A stretch of DNA of 64,000 nucleotides from CAVPEV01 sp963703555 (GTDB lineage Bacteria > Actinomycetota > Actinomycetes > Actinomycetales > Cellulomonadaceae): positions 62,001 to 126,000 of the forward strand of contig CAVPEV010000047.1 in the NCBI GenBank assembly GCA_963703555.1, read 5' to 3'. Positions within the stretch are counted from its first letter, which is position 1. Every line of letters begins with the position of its first letter. Below the pieces are notes generated by a model. The model made no database searches and was not told the DNA's origin. It saw only the letters and a list, made by a program, of their open reading frames with translations. Shown here piece by piece: positions 16,998-24,986 of the stretch. Made by a program: the position numbers and the translations under genes.

Positions 16998-17570
16998 TCA
17001 GGCCGCCTCGGCCGGATCGAGGTCCGCGGGTGCGTGCCAGGTCCGCGCCCGGACGAGCACGAAGACGCCGGTGAGCGCCGCCCCGACGACGCGCGTCGTG
17101 GTCGCGCCCGTGACCGCGCCGAGCAGCACCGACCCGATGAAGATGGTCGTCACGGCCGGGCTGGGCTTGCGCGCGAGCAGCATCGCCAGCACTGCGAACG
17201 GGACGGTGATGGCGGCCGGGACCGGCAGCAGCGCCGCACAGGCGCCGACCGAGGATCCCGCCGACAGCCCGCCGCGGAACCGTGACCAGACCGGCCACGA
17301 GTGTCCGACCAGCGCGGCTAGTCCGGCCAGGACCGCCACGGTCTCACGCCCGTCGACGGTCAGCGCCAGCAGCACCGCGGCGGCACCTTTGGCGACGTCG
17401 ACGAGCCCGACCAGCAGCGCGGCCGTCCTGCCGACGTGACGCCCGACGTTGGTCGCCCCGGCGATGCCGTTGCCCACCCGGCGGATATCGACGCCATGCG
17501 CTCTCGCCGCGAGGTACGCGCTCGGTACGGAGCCCAACAGGTACCCGCACGCGATGATGACCAGCGCCAT
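16998..17570 (-). CDS. plsY: PlsY-like glycerol-3-phosphate acyltransferase
   Basis: 190 residues with about five hydrophobic segments. PlsY transfers acyl from acyl-phosphate to glycerol-3-phosphate. Motif 1 is recognisable (GSVPSAYL), motif 2 reads VGNGIAGATNVGRHVG (canonical GSGNxGATNxxR), and motif 3 reads GHSWPVWSRFRGG. The canonical GGKG that follows is GGLS here, so the conserved Lys is missing. This may be a diverged paralog rather than the housekeeping enzyme. ATG 17570 is preceded by GGAGGGG. It follows the serine hydrolase gene by 11 bp, so the two form an operon. Confidence 0.83.
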   Translation of the reverse strand: MALVIIACGYLLGSVPSAYLAARAHGVDIRRVGNGIAGATNVGRHVGRTAALLVGLVDVAKGAAAVLLALTVDGRETVAVLAGLAALVGHSWPVWSRFRGGLSAGSSVGACAALLPVPAAITVPFAVLAMLLARKPSPAVTTIFIGSVLLGAVTGATTTRVVGAALTGVFVLVRARTWHAPADLDPAEAA

Positions 17571-17581
17571 GTTCCCCTCCC

Positions 17582-18481
17582 TCAGACCGCGCCGGACCCG
17601 CGCGCCGTGGCCGTGGTGCTCGGGCCCCCACCCAGACCGAGCACCCAGTCGATCGCGTCGGTGATCGCCACGAGCCCGCCCGGCTCGAAGGCGTGCCCCA
17701 TCCCGTCGACCATCTGCAGCCGCCGGGGCTCGGGAGCGGCCTCGTACAGGATCGGCGCGCCGCCGGGCCGCACCGTCGGGTCGGCCAGCCCCTGCACCAC
17801 CGCGACCGGGACCTGCACGTCCCGGACCAGCTCGACGGGCGGGACGTCCGGCTCCCACCGGGCGAGCCGGACGCCGAACCGGGACCGGGCCAGCCGACGA
17901 CCCGGCGCCGTGCGCACCAGGAGGGCGGCGCCCACCCCACGCGGCGTGAGCAGCGTTCGGGGGAACACCGGGGTGCTCACCAGGACGACCCCGGCCAGGC
18001 CGTCGTCCTGGACCGCATAGTGCAGCACCACCAACGACCCCATGGAGGCGCCCACGGGCACGATCGGGTGCCCGTACTGGCGCACGTGCCCCACCACCGC
18101 CTCGAGGTCGTGCGCCTCCGTCCGGCCGATCGTGGACCGCCCGGACGACGTACCGTGCCCGCGTCCGTCATAGGCGAGCACCCCGAACCCGCGCTCCACC
18201 AGGTACCGCGCCTGGCGGAGCACACCGACCGCGCGACGGGACGCCGTGAACGGATGGACCAGGACGACCGCGCCACGGACGTCACCGTCCGGCCGGTAGA
18301 TGTCCGCATCGAGCCGGACGCCGTCGACGGTGCGCAGCTCGATCTGTTCGTCCGGAGGTCGGTCGGCGGCGGCGGTCCAGCGGACGGTGGTCGGGCCGGG
18401 CGGTGCGGCCGACGCGCCGTCCGGGTGCTCCCGTCGAGTGATCACCGTCCGGGCCCGGCCCGTCCTGCGCCGCGCAACCAT
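17582..18481 (-). CDS. Alpha/beta hydrolase (serine aminopeptidase S33 / lysophospholipase-like)
   Basis: 299 residues. After a basic N-terminus and a short beta region (VDGVRLDADIYRPDG) the hydrolase core follows: oxyanion strand VLVHPFTASRR, nucleophile elbow GASMGS near residue 150, Asp in VQGLADPTVRPG near 250, and His in DGMGHAFEPGG near 275. The cap resembles monoacylglycerol lipase or lysophospholipase proteins, which fits the PlsY-like gene 11 bp downstream. ATG 18481 was chosen because GAGGACAGG lies directly upstream. A start ten codons earlier is possible. It is cytosolic and the substrate is unknown. Confidence 0.87.
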   Translation of the reverse strand: MVARRRTGRARTVITRREHPDGASAAPPGPTTVRWTAAADRPPDEQIELRTVDGVRLDADIYRPDGDVRGAVVLVHPFTASRRAVGVLRQARYLVERGFGVLAYDGRGHGTSSGRSTIGRTEAHDLEAVVGHVRQYGHPIVPVGASMGSLVVLHYAVQDDGLAGVVLVSTPVFPRTLLTPRGVGAALLVRTAPGRRLARSRFGVRLARWEPDVPPVELVRDVQVPVAVVQGLADPTVRPGGAPILYEAAPEPRRLQMVDGMGHAFEPGGLVAITDAIDWVLGLGGGPSTTATARGSGAV

Positions 18482-18589
18482 CCTGTCCTCGCCCTGCCTT
18501 CCACCGGCCACGCCGGACGCACGGCGCCTGCCGGAGCCTTCGCCACCCTACGACGACCACCAGGCCTGTCACGTCTGCCGTCCGGCGAC

Positions 18590-18964
18590 CTACGGCACCG
18601 CGAGCCTGACAGCCACGGGCGCCACGGCGACCACGCCGAGCACCGCCCCGAGGAACTCCAGCAACCGTGCGGACGCCCCGAGCCGGATCGGCGTCGCCCG
18701 GCCCAACAGCAGGGACACCCGTGCGACGACCATGACCAGCGGGCGATCGGCCCGGCGCCGCACGTGCATGTCGTCGAGCCGCCCGGCCCGCACAGCGAGG
18801 GCGACGAACCCGTACGTCAGCGCCGCGCAGAACACGACGGCCACGGCACCCGCCAGCATGCCGCCCGCGGCGGCGCCGGTCACGACCGACGTCCACGGGG
18901 GCTCATGCCGCCACGATACGAGCTCTGCCGGTGTACGAGCCCTGCCGGTCCCGGCGCGCGGCAC
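18590..18964 (-). CDS. Short membrane protein resembling the N-terminal part of PAP2-type proteins
   Basis: Up to 124 residues. Two or three hydrophobic segments flank LDDMHVRRRADRPLVM, a pattern (basic HVRRRxDRP after a helix) seen in PAP2-related actinobacterial membrane proteins. The catalytic PSGH part is absent. The frame ends in VRLAVP, where full-length relatives continue, so this may be truncated. The start is uncertain: a GTG at 18883 would give 97 residues beginning VTGAAAGG. It is divergent from the response-regulator gene and upstream of the hydrolase-PlsY pair. Confidence 0.5.
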   Translation of the reverse strand: MPRAGTGRARTPAELVSWRHEPPWTSVVTGAAAGGMLAGAVAVVFCAALTYGFVALAVRAGRLDDMHVRRRADRPLVMVVARVSLLLGRATPIRLGASARLLEFLGAVLGVVAVAPVAVRLAVP

Positions 18965-19033
18965 CGCAGACTGTCATCCTTCTCACAGCCGACGCCCAGG
19001 CCCGTGCCAGCCCCTGTGACCAGGGTGTCCGCC

Positions 19034-19768
19034 ATGACCACCACGAGCACAGCCCTGCGCCCCACCCTCACGCGCGCGGACGGTTCGCCGATCCGCGCGC
19101 TCGTCGTCGACGACGAGCCGGCGCTCGCCGAGCTGCTGGCCACCGCCCTGCGGTACGAGGGCTGGCAGGTCGAGCACGCCCTCACCGGCCACGCCGCGGT
19201 GAAGCGGGCGAAGACGCTCGAGCCGGACGTCGTGCTGCTGGACGTGACGCTGCCGGACATGACCGGGCTGGAGGTGCTGCGGCGGATCCGGGCCGCCTCC
19301 CCCGCCGTGCCGGTGCTGTTCCTCGCGACGGCGGACCCCGTGACGGACCGGACCGCCGGCCTGACCGCCGGAGGCGACGACTGCCTCACGAAGCCGTTCG
19401 CGGTGGAGGAGGTCGTCGGGCGGCTGCGGGGCCTGCTGCGCCGCGCAGGAGCGGTGAGCGGGCGGGGGGAGTCGGTGCTCACCGTCGGCGACCTCACCCT
19501 CAACGAGGACAGCCACGAGGTGACCCGCGGCGGCCGCGACATCCACCTCACGGCCACGGAGTTCGAGCTCCTGCGCTACTTCATGCGCAACCCGCGCCGG
19601 GTGCTGTCCAAGGCCCAGATCCTCGACCGCGTGTGGCAGTACGACTTCGACGGCCGGGCCAACATCGTCGAGCTGTACGTCTCCTATCTGCGCCGCAAGA
19701 TCGACGCCGGACGAAGCCCCATGATCCACACGCTGCGCGGGGTCGGGTACGTGCTCAAGCCTTCGTGA
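19034..19768 (+). CDS. OmpR/PhoB-family response regulator (orphan)
   Basis: 244 residues. The receiver domain (about 20-135) has an acidic pocket VVDDEP, phosphoacceptor Asp70 in LLDVTLPDM and Lys120 in LTKPFA. The C-terminal winged helix (about 150-243) shows LTATEFELLRYF and LRRKIDAG...IHTLRGVGYVLKP. Two switch positions are unusual: the Thr/Ser expected at residue 98 is Ala (FLATAD), and the Tyr of 'DDY' is Cys (DDCLTK). No histidine kinase gene follows. The next gene is on the other strand behind tandem repeats. An 18-residue N-terminal extension precedes the receiver. The ATG at 19034 has no strong ribosome binding site. Confidence 0.93.
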   Translation: MTTTSTALRPTLTRADGSPIRALVVDDEPALAELLATALRYEGWQVEHALTGHAAVKRAKTLEPDVVLLDVTLPDMTGLEVLRRIRAASPAVPVLFLATADPVTDRTAGLTAGGDDCLTKPFAVEEVVGRLRGLLRRAGAVSGRGESVLTVGDLTLNEDSHEVTRGGRDIHLTATEFELLRYFMRNPRRVLSKAQILDRVWQYDFDGRANIVELYVSYLRRKIDAGRSPMIHTLRGVGYVLKPS

Positions 19769-19878
19769 ACCGCCTGCGTCGGTCGCGGGAGCCTGCGCCA
19801 GCGATGTCGAACGGTTCAGGCCGCCGCGAACCCGCGCTCACCGGTGCTTGCCGCGCAGACCACCGGTAGGCGGCGGAG

Positions 19879-19990
19879 ACCAGGGTGACGCGGTGGTCAC
19901 CACGGGTACACGGCAGCCACCAGGGTGACGTGGTGGTCACCACGGGTACACGGCCAGCCACCAGGGTGACGCGGTGGTCACCACGGGTAC
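19879..19990. repeat. Three tandem copies of a 40-41-bp unit across a gene's stop codon
   Basis: Units begin ACCAGGGTGACGYGGTGGTC and occupy 19879-19918, 19919-19959 and 19960-19990 (last partial). Each holds an imperfect palindrome (GGTGAC...GTCACC). On the minus strand the last copy encodes the final YPW plus stop of the anchored protein gene. The other copies repeat that VYPW-stop sequence. Confidence 0.9.
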
Positions 19991-20832
19991 GCGGCGTACA
20001 GGTCGAGGATCTCGGCCACCGGCGCCACGATGCGGAAGGCGCTGGCACCGTTCGTCCACACGGCGGACCCCGTCCCGTCGCCACCGTCGACGACGGTGAA
20101 CGTCCCCACGGTCTGCCCCCCAGCGACCACGTCGCCGCTCCTCGGCAGGCCGTCGGCCGGCCATGCGCCGGCGCTGGCCGCGGCGTCCGGGGCGCTCGAC
20201 GTGCCCCCGGTGCCCGACCCCCCCGTGGGCCCGGCGCCCGGCGAGCCCGTTCCGGCCGCGGCCGCGGCCTCGCCCGCGGCCGCCGTGAGCCGGAGCGCCG
20301 CGGCGAAGCCCGCCGCCTCGTCCGGGGTCGCCCACTGGCCCGCCGTCACTGCCATTCGCTGGGGACCGCCGTCGGTGTAGGTGTCGCTCCACGCCTCGAG
20401 CGCACCCGCGGAGAGCCAGTCGTCGGTGGGCCCGGAGGAGGCGAGGACGTACTGGAGAACGGTCGCCGGCAGCGCCTGGGCGAAGGTGCTCGAGGCCGCT
20501 CGGACGGCCGGGGTCACCGTCGGGGTCGGGACACCGGCGGTCACGGTCACCACCGGGGCAGGCTCGTCGGGGCCGCCCCGGAGCACCAGCAGCGCCACCA
20601 CGGCCCCCGCCACCGCCACCAGCACGACGACGACCCCGGTCGCCACACCCCGTCGACGAGGACGCGCATGCTCGGGGACCGCACCGCCGGCGGGACCGTC
20701 CGTCGATTCCGGTGCCGGGCCACCGGGGTCGGCCGGTGAGGGCGAGCCGCCCGATCCGGGGGCAGCGGGCGAGCCGAGGCCGTCGAGCGGGAGCCAGCCG
20801 GGTGCGTCGTCGGAACCGCCGCTGCTGGCCAC
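19978..20832 (-). CDS. Membrane-anchored hypothetical protein with extracytoplasmic domain
   Basis: 284 residues from a GTG at 20832, preceded by GGACAGGGGCGGAC. The N-terminal 60 residues are Pro/Gly/Ser-rich and probably cytosolic and disordered. A single transmembrane helix (GVVVVLVAVAGAVVALLVL) is near 63-81. A Thr/Val/Pro linker and a folded outer domain with conserved-looking Trp residues (DDWLSAGALEAWSDTY, AVWTNGASAFRIV) follow. A Gly/Ala/Ser-rich low-complexity stretch interrupts the domain. The final DLYAAYPW lies in a tandem repeat. I do not recognise the family. The layout resembles conjugation-accessory or substrate-sensing anchored proteins, but that is weak. Confidence 0.75.
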   Translation of the reverse strand: MASSGGSDDAPGWLPLDGLGSPAAPGSGGSPSPADPGGPAPESTDGPAGGAVPEHARPRRRGVATGVVVVLVAVAGAVVALLVLRGGPDEPAPVVTVTAGVPTPTVTPAVRAASSTFAQALPATVLQYVLASSGPTDDWLSAGALEAWSDTYTDGGPQRMAVTAGQWATPDEAAGFAAALRLTAAAGEAAAAAGTGSPGAGPTGGSGTGGTSSAPDAAASAGAWPADGLPRSGDVVAGGQTVGTFTVVDGGDGTGSAVWTNGASAFRIVAPVAEILDLYAAYPW

Positions 20833-21254
20833 GTCCGCCCCTGTCCAGGTTCTGCCGATGCGTCGCCGCGCAGCCTAGACCGTATGGAGTGGCTGCCCGC
20901 CGGGGTGGCTGCGCGCCGGGGCGTCCTCGTCCACCCTCACTGACGATGGCGACGCCGTGCTCGAAAGCGGACGTCGGACGACGAGCGTAGGACAAACGTC
21001 CGGGGTTCGGTCTATCGTGAGGTTGCTCACATCGGGACTGCGGTCCTGGTCGTGAGCGAGCGGTGAATCAGCGATGAGGACCTGCACCTGAACAGGGGAC
21101 GAGGTCTTGGTTCGTGGGCGTGGCGCCTGCAGGGGCGCGGACCCAGGACTCAAGTCATGTCCGTCTGGGTCAGCAAGACTCCGATCGGGGTCCGGGTCAA
21201 AGTGGAGCGGAAGCCGGGCGAGCACCTGGCTTCCAGGTGATCGAGGAGGACACC
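20833..21254. other. 422-bp stretch without a recognised gene
   Basis: No convincing frame is seen. A short inverted repeat CGGACGT/ACGTCCG (20968-20974 and 20996-21002) and a TATCGT box near 21013 could belong to a promoter. The part just before the dehydrogenase ends in GAGGAGGA, its ribosome binding site. Base composition is less GC-rich than the neighbouring genes. Confidence 0.4.
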
Positions 21255-22694
21255 ATGCCATACGCGACGACGAATCCGTACACCAACGAGGTGGTCAAGA
21301 CATTCCCGGATGCCACTGATGCGGAGGTGGATGCTGCTCTGGATCGGGCGCAGGCTGCGTTCCCTGCGTGGCGGGACACTCCGATCGCGGAGCGTGCCGT
21401 GATTTTCCGGCGGGCCGCGCAGCTCGTGCGGGACAGGAAGGACGAGCTGGCGCGACTGGCCACGCTGGAGATGGGCAAGCTCCTGAGCGAATCGGTCATT
21501 GAAGTGACCGGGATGGTCCCCGGCATGCTTGAATGGCTGGCGGACAACGGCGAGAGTGTTTTGCGGCCGGTCGAACGCCATCAGCCGGACACAGGTGGCG
21601 ACACCCTGATGACGCACGAGCCACAGGGCATCGTTTTCTCGATCGAGCCATGGAACGTGCCGTACTACCAGGCGATCCGCGGATTCGGACCTGCTGCGAT
21701 CTCCGGCAACGTCGTCATCCTCAAGCACGCGTCGATCAACCCGCAGTGCTCGCAGGCGATCGTCGACCTGCTCCACGATGCCGGCCTTCCGGAGGGCGTG
21801 TGGCAGAACCTCTACGCCACCCACGCGCAGGCGGACCGGATCATCGCGGACCCGCGGGTGCGAGCTGTGACCCTGACGGGCAGCGGGTCAGCGGGTTCGC
21901 ATGTGGCCGCGCAGGCGGGCAAGGCCCTGCGCAAGAGCATTCTTGAGCTGGGCGGATCCGATGCGTTCGTCGTGCTGCCTGATGCTGATCTCGACGAGGT
22001 GGTGGCTGGCGCAGCGGCGGGTCGCTGCTTCACGGGCGGCCAGATCTGCGCGTCTCCCAAGCGCATGATCGTTGTGGACCCGTTGTATGACGAGTTCGTC
22101 GAGAGGTTCACCCGTGCCCTGAGCGCTCTTCATCCCGGGGACCCGACGGATCCCGGGACGACGGTGGCGCCCCAGTCCTCCCAAGCCCAGGCGGACATCG
22201 TCAAGGACCAGATCAAGCGCGCCGTGGCCGCTGGGGCAGTGGCCACCGAGGTCGGCGACCCTGTGCCCGGGCGCGGCGCATTCGTCCAGCCCACGATCCT
22301 CACCGGCATCACTCGAGACAACCCGATCTTCCGGGAGGAGATCTTCGGCCTGGTGCCGATGATCTACCGGGCGAAGGACGTCGAGGAGGCCATCGACCTG
22401 GCCAACGACTCGCCCTACGGTCTCACGGGCTACGTGTGGAGTGCCGACGCCGACGCTGCACTGCAGGTTGCGCGCCGACTCGACACGGGCCAGGTCTTCA
22501 TCAACACCGGCTTCCCGTCGGTCTCCTCCGCCATCCCCTTCGGCGGGGTGAAGGACTCCGGCTACGCCCGCGAGATGGGAGAGGAGGGCGTCCTCGAGTT
22601 CACCAATCTCAAGCCCATCAACCTGCCTGCGGGTGTGCACGCCCGGATCGACGGCCAGCAGATTCGACTGGAGACCCAGGCCGTGCCGGTCTGA
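21255..22694 (+). CDS. NAD(P)-dependent succinate-semialdehyde dehydrogenase-type aldehyde dehydrogenase
   Basis: 479 residues, ATG 21255 behind GAGGAGGA. It oxidises an aldehyde to the acid. The nearest subfamily by eye is succinate-semialdehyde dehydrogenase (Sad/GabD), used in GABA and polyamine catabolism. Cofactor-binding segment IEPWNVPYYQAI is near 145, catalytic Glu lies in LELGGSDAF near 240, and catalytic Cys lies in GGQICASPKRM near 275. The conserved C-terminal PFGGVKDSGYAREMG is also present. Third codon positions use many more A/T bases than the flanking genes. The gene sits beside a decayed IS element, which suggests horizontal acquisition. No transaminase or transporter partner is nearby. 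Confidence 0.93.
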   Translation: MPYATTNPYTNEVVKTFPDATDAEVDAALDRAQAAFPAWRDTPIAERAVIFRRAAQLVRDRKDELARLATLEMGKLLSESVIEVTGMVPGMLEWLADNGESVLRPVERHQPDTGGDTLMTHEPQGIVFSIEPWNVPYYQAIRGFGPAAISGNVVILKHASINPQCSQAIVDLLHDAGLPEGVWQNLYATHAQADRIIADPRVRAVTLTGSGSAGSHVAAQAGKALRKSILELGGSDAFVVLPDADLDEVVAGAAAGRCFTGGQICASPKRMIVVDPLYDEFVERFTRALSALHPGDPTDPGTTVAPQSSQAQADIVKDQIKRAVAAGAVATEVGDPVPGRGAFVQPTILTGITRDNPIFREEIFGLVPMIYRAKDVEEAIDLANDSPYGLTGYVWSADADAALQVARRLDTGQVFINTGFPSVSSAIPFGGVKDSGYAREMGEEGVLEFTNLKPINLPAGVHARIDGQQIRLETQAVPV

Positions 22695-22747
22695 GGGTAT
22701 TGTTCACGAGATTGTGATGTGACGATCTCGCGTCTCGCTGAGGAGAA

Positions 22748-22810
22748 CATCGGCCCTCCTCGCGAAGAACGGACTTGTCAAGAGTTCGTTCTTTGCGAGG
22801 AGGGCCGATG
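22748..22810. repeat. 24-bp inverted repeat between dehydrogenase and IS remnant
   Basis: Arms 22748-22771 (CATCGGCCCTCCTCGCGAAG plus AACG) and 22787-22810 pair with one mismatch around a 15-base loop. The right arm contains GAGGAGG and the ATG of the transposase remnant. The left arm is its mirror image, so the same ribosome binding site and start codon also exist on the minus strand. It may act as a terminator for the dehydrogenase gene, or it is the paired end of two IS fragments. Confidence 0.8.
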
Positions 22811-23160
22811 CGTTATCACTGTGCCACGGGGCTGGGTGACGACCTGATTGCGGAACTGGTGGGGCGCGTCCGAGAGGTCCTGACCTGGCAGGGCCTGGAC
22901 GAGTCGCAATTCGCCCTGAATTTCGATGCCCATGCCGACCGCTGACAGGCGAGACCAGGGCCGAGACGTGGAGAAGAGCGAACTACTCGGGCAAACATCA
23001 CCTGCAGTGCGTGGACATCCCGGTCGCCTGCTGGACGGGCGGCACGTTGGCGGCCGTGTCCGAACGGCAGTTCACGTCACGACGCTGCCGCGCTACGACT
23101 GTGCGAATGGGACCGCCAACGGGAGGACGCCGCCTGGATCGCCGACACCGGATACGCAGG
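22808..23160 (+). pseudogene. Decayed IS5-type (DDE_Tnp_4-like) transposase
   Basis: Three pieces in different frames match the order of one transposase. 22808-22945 encodes MRYHCATGLGDDLIAELVGR, the N-terminal 'YRxTTGL..EQIxELVxR' start, then stops. 22975-23064 encodes RANYSGKHHLQCVDIPVAC, the catalytic 'KANYSGKHHxHGxNxQV' segment. 23075-23160 encodes RHDAAALRLCEWDRQRED and AAWIADTGYAG, the 'HDxxALR...WIADxGYxG' segment with the second catalytic Asp. The central helix-turn-helix part and the C-terminus are missing. The element is therefore inactive, with internal deletions and frameshifts. Confidence 0.75.
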
Positions 23161-23402
23161 ACCGTCATCCGCACCGTCGCACGACTCGAACTCTTCAGAC
23201 TCGGATGTGGGGGGCGTGAATACCATCCTGACGTCGCTGCGCCCGGAGGGCGGCACACAATCGTGCACACGGCACAGGCTCCCGTGGCCACAGCCGACGG
23301 CCGCAGCGCAGCGCCTCGGCGACGCGCCGCCCGCCCGTCGGACCCGACGGCCGCATCCCCACCACCGCCGCCCCTTCGCACATGAAGCTGTCAACCGATG
23401 CG

Positions 23403-24977
23403 ATGTCAGACCCCCTCGCTACCGTCCGTGCCGTGACCACGACCACTGCTCCGCGACGCGCCGACCGCACCGCCCGGCCCCCCTTCCGCTGTGCGGAGTG
23501 CGGCTGGATGACGTCCAAGTGGGTCGGCCGGTGCGGGGAGTGCCAGGCGTGGGGAACCGTCGTCGAGGACTCGTCCCCCGCGACGGGACCGCGGACCGCG
23601 GTGCAGCTGCCGCTCGGGTCGCCGGCCGTGCCCATCGGGCGCATCGACGCCGACGCCGGCCGGGCGCACCCGACCGGCGTCGAGGAGCTGGACCGCGTGC
23701 TCGGCGGCGGCCTCGTGCCAGGTTCGGTGGTCCTGCTCTCCGGCGAGCCCGGGGTGGGCAAGTCCACCCTGCTCCTGGGTGTGGCCAGCCGCGTCGCGCG
23801 CGGCGGCGGTCGCCCGGTGCTCTACATCACCGGCGAGGAGTCGCCCGGCCAGGTCCGGATGCGAGCCGAGCGGATCGGCGCTCTCGATGAGAGGTTGCTC
23901 CTGGCGGCCGAGACGGACCTGGGCACCGTGCTGGGCCATGTGCAGCAGACCGACCCCGGACTGCTCGTGGTCGACTCCGTGCAGACGATCATGTCCGCGG
24001 CCGTCGACGGCGCCGCCGGCGGCGTCAGCCAGGTCCGCGAGGTGGTGGCAGCACTCATCGCCACGGCGAAGCGTCGGGACCTGCCCGTGGTGCTCGTGGG
24101 GCACGTGACCAAGGACGGGTCGGTCGCCGGGCCTCGCACACTGGAGCACCTGGTGGACGTCGTCTGCCAGGTCGAGGGTGACCGACACTCGCGGCTGCGC
24201 CTGCTCCGCGCGACGAAGAACCGCTTCGGGCCGACCGACGAGGTCGGCTGCTTCGACCTGTCGGAGCACGGCATCGTGGGGATCCCGGACCCGAGCGGGC
24301 TGTTCCTGTCACCCGCCGGTCGCGCCGTCTCGGGCACCTGCGTCACGGTGACCCTGGAGGGCAGCCGCCCGTTGGCCATCGAGGTCCAGGCGCTCGTCGC
24401 GCCCAGTGCGCTGGCCAATCCTCGCCGGACCACCAGCGGTATCGATGCCAGCCGGTTGGCCATGGTGCTGGCGGTGCTGCAGCGCCGGCTGGGGCTCCCG
24501 GTCGCCGACGCCGACGTCTACGTGTCCACGGTCGGCGGGGCGCGGGTCGCGGAACCGGCAGCCGACCTCGCGCTGGCGCTGGCGACCATCAGCTCCCGAC
24601 TCGACGTCGCCCTGCCGGCCGGCCTCGTGGCTGTCGGCGAGGTCGGCCTCGCCGGGGAGATCCGGCCCGTCACGGGTACGGCGCGCCGACTGGCCGAGGC
24701 AGCACGGTTGGGGATGACCTGCGCTATCGTCCCCGCCGGCGCCGCAGGCCTGGCGGACGCCGCCGGCTTGGCGGTGTTCGCTGCGGCCGACCTGGCCGAC
24801 GCCGTGACGCAGGCGATGCCGGGGATCGCCGAACCGAGCGGCCGCGTCCGCACGACGGAGGGCACGCACAGCCCGCTGACGCGCGACGCCCCGACCCATG
24901 GCGTGGGCGGGGCTGTCACGGATGCCCTCACTGGTAGTCACGGCGCGGCTTCCACCCACAGTGGTTGGCACCGGTAG
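23403..24977 (+). CDS. radA: DNA repair protein RadA (Sms)
   Basis: 524 residues. RadA promotes branch migration in recombination intermediates. It has an N-terminal zinc finger (CAECG...CGECQAWGT), a RecA-like core with Walker A GEPGVGKST near 120, the RadA signature KNRFG (ATKNRFGPTDEVGCF) near 275, and a C-terminal Lon-protease-like domain ending near 490. The C-terminal 40 residues are variable. ATG 23403 was chosen. An ATG seven codons upstream and a GTG further in are possible, since no clear ribosome binding site separates them. It is followed after 9 bp by disA, a common actinobacterial and Bacillus pairing linking recombination to c-di-AMP. Confidence 0.94.
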   Translation: MSDPLATVRAVTTTTAPRRADRTARPPFRCAECGWMTSKWVGRCGECQAWGTVVEDSSPATGPRTAVQLPLGSPAVPIGRIDADAGRAHPTGVEELDRVLGGGLVPGSVVLLSGEPGVGKSTLLLGVASRVARGGGRPVLYITGEESPGQVRMRAERIGALDERLLLAAETDLGTVLGHVQQTDPGLLVVDSVQTIMSAAVDGAAGGVSQVREVVAALIATAKRRDLPVVLVGHVTKDGSVAGPRTLEHLVDVVCQVEGDRHSRLRLLRATKNRFGPTDEVGCFDLSEHGIVGIPDPSGLFLSPAGRAVSGTCVTVTLEGSRPLAIEVQALVAPSALANPRRTTSGIDASRLAMVLAVLQRRLGLPVADADVYVSTVGGARVAEPAADLALALATISSRLDVALPAGLVAVGEVGLAGEIRPVTGTARRLAEAARLGMTCAIVPAGAAGLADAAGLAVFAAADLADAVTQAMPGIAEPSGRVRTTEGTHSPLTRDAPTHGVGGAVTDALTGSHGAASTHSGWHR

Positions 24978-24980
24978 GAT
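24975..24980 (+). promoter_or_regulatory. Possible internal -10 box (TAGGAT) for disA
   Basis: TAGGAT overlaps the radA stop codon (TAG at 24975-24977) and ends 6 bases before the disA GTG. The spacing matches leaderless starts in the window. disA may therefore have its own promoter besides read-through from radA. Confidence 0.35.
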
Positions 24981-24986
24981 CACGCC

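Larger units (their letters stand above)
22748..23250 (+). mobile_element. IS5-family insertion sequence remnant
   Basis: This covers the inverted repeat at 22748-22810 and the three transposase fragments up to 23160. The right end is not identifiable, and 23160-23400 shows nothing coding that I recognise. Base composition is lower in GC than the surrounding chromosome. Extent is approximate. Confidence 0.6.

Noticed and set aside
19879..19990. Possible CRISPR array
   Set aside because: Units are adjacent with no unique spacers, only three copies, and no cas genes are present.
20712..20990. Small plus-strand frame upstream of the dehydrogenase
   Set aside because: Arg/Pro-rich shadow of the anchored protein gene, with no ribosome binding site or recognisable motif.
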